A DNA stretch of 64,000 nt, taken from Eubacteriaceae bacterium UBA6119. GTDB lineage: Bacteria; Bacillota; Clostridia; Eubacteriales; UBA1433. Position numbers and translations under genes: made by a program. Under the pieces are notes generated by a model. That model searched no databases and had not been told where the DNA came from. It was given only the letters and a program-made list of their open reading frames with translations. Below, piece by piece: positions 62,466-64,000 of the stretch (position 1 is its first letter; the number at the start of each line of letters is the position of its first letter). The DNA lies in the NCBI GenBank assembly GCA_002423395.1, contig DIVZ01000006.1, positions 62,001-126,000 on the forward strand, read 5' to 3'.

Positions 62466-62788
62466 ATCTAATAAGCATAAGTCTGAGTCTAAAATATTAA
62501 TATATATCTTTATCGTGCAAACTATAGTCTTATCAGTCAACATATATTTTTTGTTTATAGATGTTTATCTTTTTCACTCCTTAAAATATCGCATGATTTT
62601 CATGAATAATTAATTACCAAATATAAAACAAAGCAATTATAAAAAACATTTTTAATTATTCATTTCTTTAACTATAACAAACTATAACTCTTATATATCA
62701 GATAAATATTGTATTACATAGCCGTTAATTATTGTGTTAATATAATAAATGAAAAAACAAATTAAGTACGTTAGAAAAATCAGGTATT
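62466..62788. other. AT-rich intergenic stretch
   Basis: 323 bases between aroQ and the helicase gene, without a clear terminator. A frame at 62419-62613 with one hydrophobic segment lacks a ribosome site. It must hold the helicase promoter. Confidence 0.35.
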
Positions 62789-64000
62789 ATGATTAAACAC
62801 AGCGTTTCGGTAAGAAATTTAATAGAGTTTGTGTATTCGGGCGGCGATATCGACAACCGATACGCAAATGTGCTGCGCGCAAAAGACGGCGTTGCGGCGC
62901 ATCAGTACGTGCAGAAAGGCTATGGCGCGGGCGCGAAAGCCGAAGTGAGCGTATCATATACGGAAGTGCTTGACGATGTAGAACTTATACTTTCAGGCAG
63001 AATTGACGGACTTTTTATCGATGCAGATAACAAAGTAACCATAGATGAGATAAAAAGTACTTCTAAAGATATTATCGGGCTTGAAGCGCCTGCGGATATT
63101 CATCTGCTTCAGGCTAAATTTTACGCTTTTATGTACGCTTATCAAAACAGTGTTGAGAATATAAGCGTAATGATAACTTATATAAATCCGCTTGATAAAA
63201 CGACTAAAATATTTTCTTTCACATACAAAACCGATCAACTTAAAGCTGAAGTTACCGATGTCATTTTACTCTATCTTGATTATCTTAATAAAATCAACTC
63301 TATAAAGCAAAATAAGGATGAAAGCATATTAAACCTTTGTTTTCCGTTTCCCTACAGAAAAGGTCAGAGAAACATTGTAAAAAATGTATATAAGACTCTT
63401 ACTGAAAATAAAAACTTATTTCTGCACGCTCCTACGGGCAGCGGAAAAACGCTTTCGGTATTGTTTCCGAGCCTTAAATATATTGCAGGCAAAGACGCCA
63501 AGATATTTTATTTATCGAGCAAAGGCACGCAGAAAAACGCCGCCGCAGAAGCCGTTAACATCCTTTCAAACAACGGTCTAAGCGTAAAGACGGTTATTAT
63601 TGACGCGAAAGAAAAAGTGTGCTTAAACGATAAAGTAAGCTGCAACCCCGAAGACTGCGAGTACGCTCGCGGGTATTACGATAAGATAAAGGAAATTATT
63701 TATAAATTGCTCCAAGGCAACGATATGATTACAAGAGAGGTTATAGCAGCATACGCCGAGGAGCACAAAGTATGCCCTTTTGAACTGAGTCTTGATATAA
63801 GCTTATTCTGCGACATTATTATATGCGATTACAATTATTGCTTTGATCCGATAGCCAGCTTTAAAAGATATTTTGAAGAGAGCGGGGAGTATATATTCTT
63901 AGTAGACGAAGCGCACAATTTAAGCGAGCGGGGAAGGGGAATGTATTCCGCTGATATAAAAAAAGACGAGTTGTTAAAATCCCGTAAAAATATAAAAAGT
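62789..64000 (+). CDS. XPD/DinG-type helicase with N-terminal PD-(D/E)XK domain (5' part)
   Basis: 404 codons to the window edge without a stop. Residues 1-180: a PD-(D/E)XK nuclease-like domain with SGRIDGLFID, TIDEIKST as the D-E-x-K site. Then superfamily-2 helicase: LHAPTGSGKTLSVLF (Walker A) and IFLVDEAHNLSERG (DEAH). Between them Cys residues in KVCLNDKVSCNPEDCEYARG and KVCPFELS are laid out as the 4Fe-4S cluster of XPD/DinG helicases. Role: DNA repair helicase with cluster-gated unwinding. The nuclease site keeps its residues, so it may cut. Start ATG with weak CAGGT site. Confidence 0.85.
   Translation, partial: MIKHSVSVRNLIEFVYSGGDIDNRYANVLRAKDGVAAHQYVQKGYGAGAKAEVSVSYTEVLDDVELILSGRIDGLFIDADNKVTIDEIKSTSKDIIGLEAPADIHLLQAKFYAFMYAYQNSVENISVMITYINPLDKTTKIFSFTYKTDQLKAEVTDVILLYLDYLNKINSIKQNKDESILNLCFPFPYRKGQRNIVKNVYKTLTENKNLFLHAPTGSGKTLSVLFPSLKYIAGKDAKIFYLSSKGTQKNAAAEAVNILSNNGLSVKTVIIDAKEKVCLNDKVSCNPEDCEYARGYYDKIKEIIYKLLQGNDMITREVIAAYAEEHKVCPFELSLDISLFCDIIICDYNYCFDPIASFKRYFEESGEYIFLVDEAHNLSERGRGMYSADIKKDELLKSRKNIKS

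Noticed and set aside
62419..62613. 64-codon frame with a hydrophobic segment after aroQ
   Set aside because: Starts inside aroQ, no ribosome site, AT-rich composition alone explains the hydrophobic residues.

Overview
The window reads as an AT-rich chromosome segment of an uncultured anaerobic member of the Clostridia (Bacillota). Supporting signs are strong AGGAGG-type ribosome sites, TTG/GTG starts, an mcsA-mcsB-clpC operon, clostridial-type aro genes, rubredoxins, FCD-type GntR regulators and phage lysis genes of Firmicutes type. No rRNA, tRNA, CRISPR array, integrase or complete insertion sequence was recognised. Genus cannot be told from the sequence alone.

Layout. 1-7.4 kb: start of an old-yellow-enzyme gene, a DUF2185 (Imm33-like) gene, two members of a small multi-spanning membrane family, a rubredoxin, a single-protein type IIL restriction-modification enzyme with a membrane-anchored partner, and a Cys-rich four-helix protein. 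7.5-17.1 kb: an array of three long paralogous toxin-like genes plus remnants. Each intact or interrupted copy is preceded by the same ~110-bp leader (GC-rich box, AT stretch, hairpin terminator). The shared N-termini and 20-50 residue repeats are followed by different C-termini, and two copies have a probable immunity gene behind them (a lipoprotein, and Imm70). The second toxin has a TGA just before its PD-(D/E)XK nuclease tip; the third has a TGA near its N-terminus. 17.2-27.0 kb: a phage-derived particle module (scaffold, coat, P22-like neck and stabilisation protein, fibres, XhlA-like protein, holin, endolysin) with no terminase, portal, integrase or replication genes in view, and with several genes carrying stops or a frameshift. 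Two reverse-strand cargo genes (HEPN-like, PIN) sit in and beside it.

27.9-33.9 kb: a sparse region with three paralogous GntR/FCD regulators, a degenerate J-domain membrane protein, a rhomboid-like protein, tandem non-coding repeats and two small reverse-strand genes. 34-37.7 kb: the t6A tRNA-modification genes tsaE-tsaB-rimI-tsaD with a bactofilin-like membrane protein between rimI and tsaD. 37.8-42.7 kb: orphan immunity-like genes, an esterase, a FabG-type reductase and a DUF4238 protein. 42.7-47.6 kb: a stress operon in which a REP-type tyrosine transposase-like protein with a C-terminal helix-turn-helix precedes mcsA-mcsB-clpC, where ctsR would be expected. 47.7-54.3 kb: a second cluster of orphan immunity-like genes (SUKH pseudogene, Imm63-like, DUF2019 and others), flavodoxin, VOC protein, cupin-rubredoxin pair and an AlbA_2 protein. 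54.3-56.1 kb: panB-panE on the reverse strand. 56.3-62.5 kb: an M29 aminopeptidase, then a tightly coupled shikimate operon aroB-aroA-(aroC/chorismate mutase/aroE fusion)-aroQ. 62.8 kb to the end: start of an XPD/DinG-type helicase with an N-terminal PD-(D/E)XK domain, cut by the window edge.

The part most worth follow-up is the toxin array joined by a shared leader to a packaging-less capsid module, in which stops and frameshifts recur. The ctsR-position transposase-like gene with its palindromic operator, and the trifunctional shikimate fusion, come next. All family assignments are by eye from motifs; no search was run.
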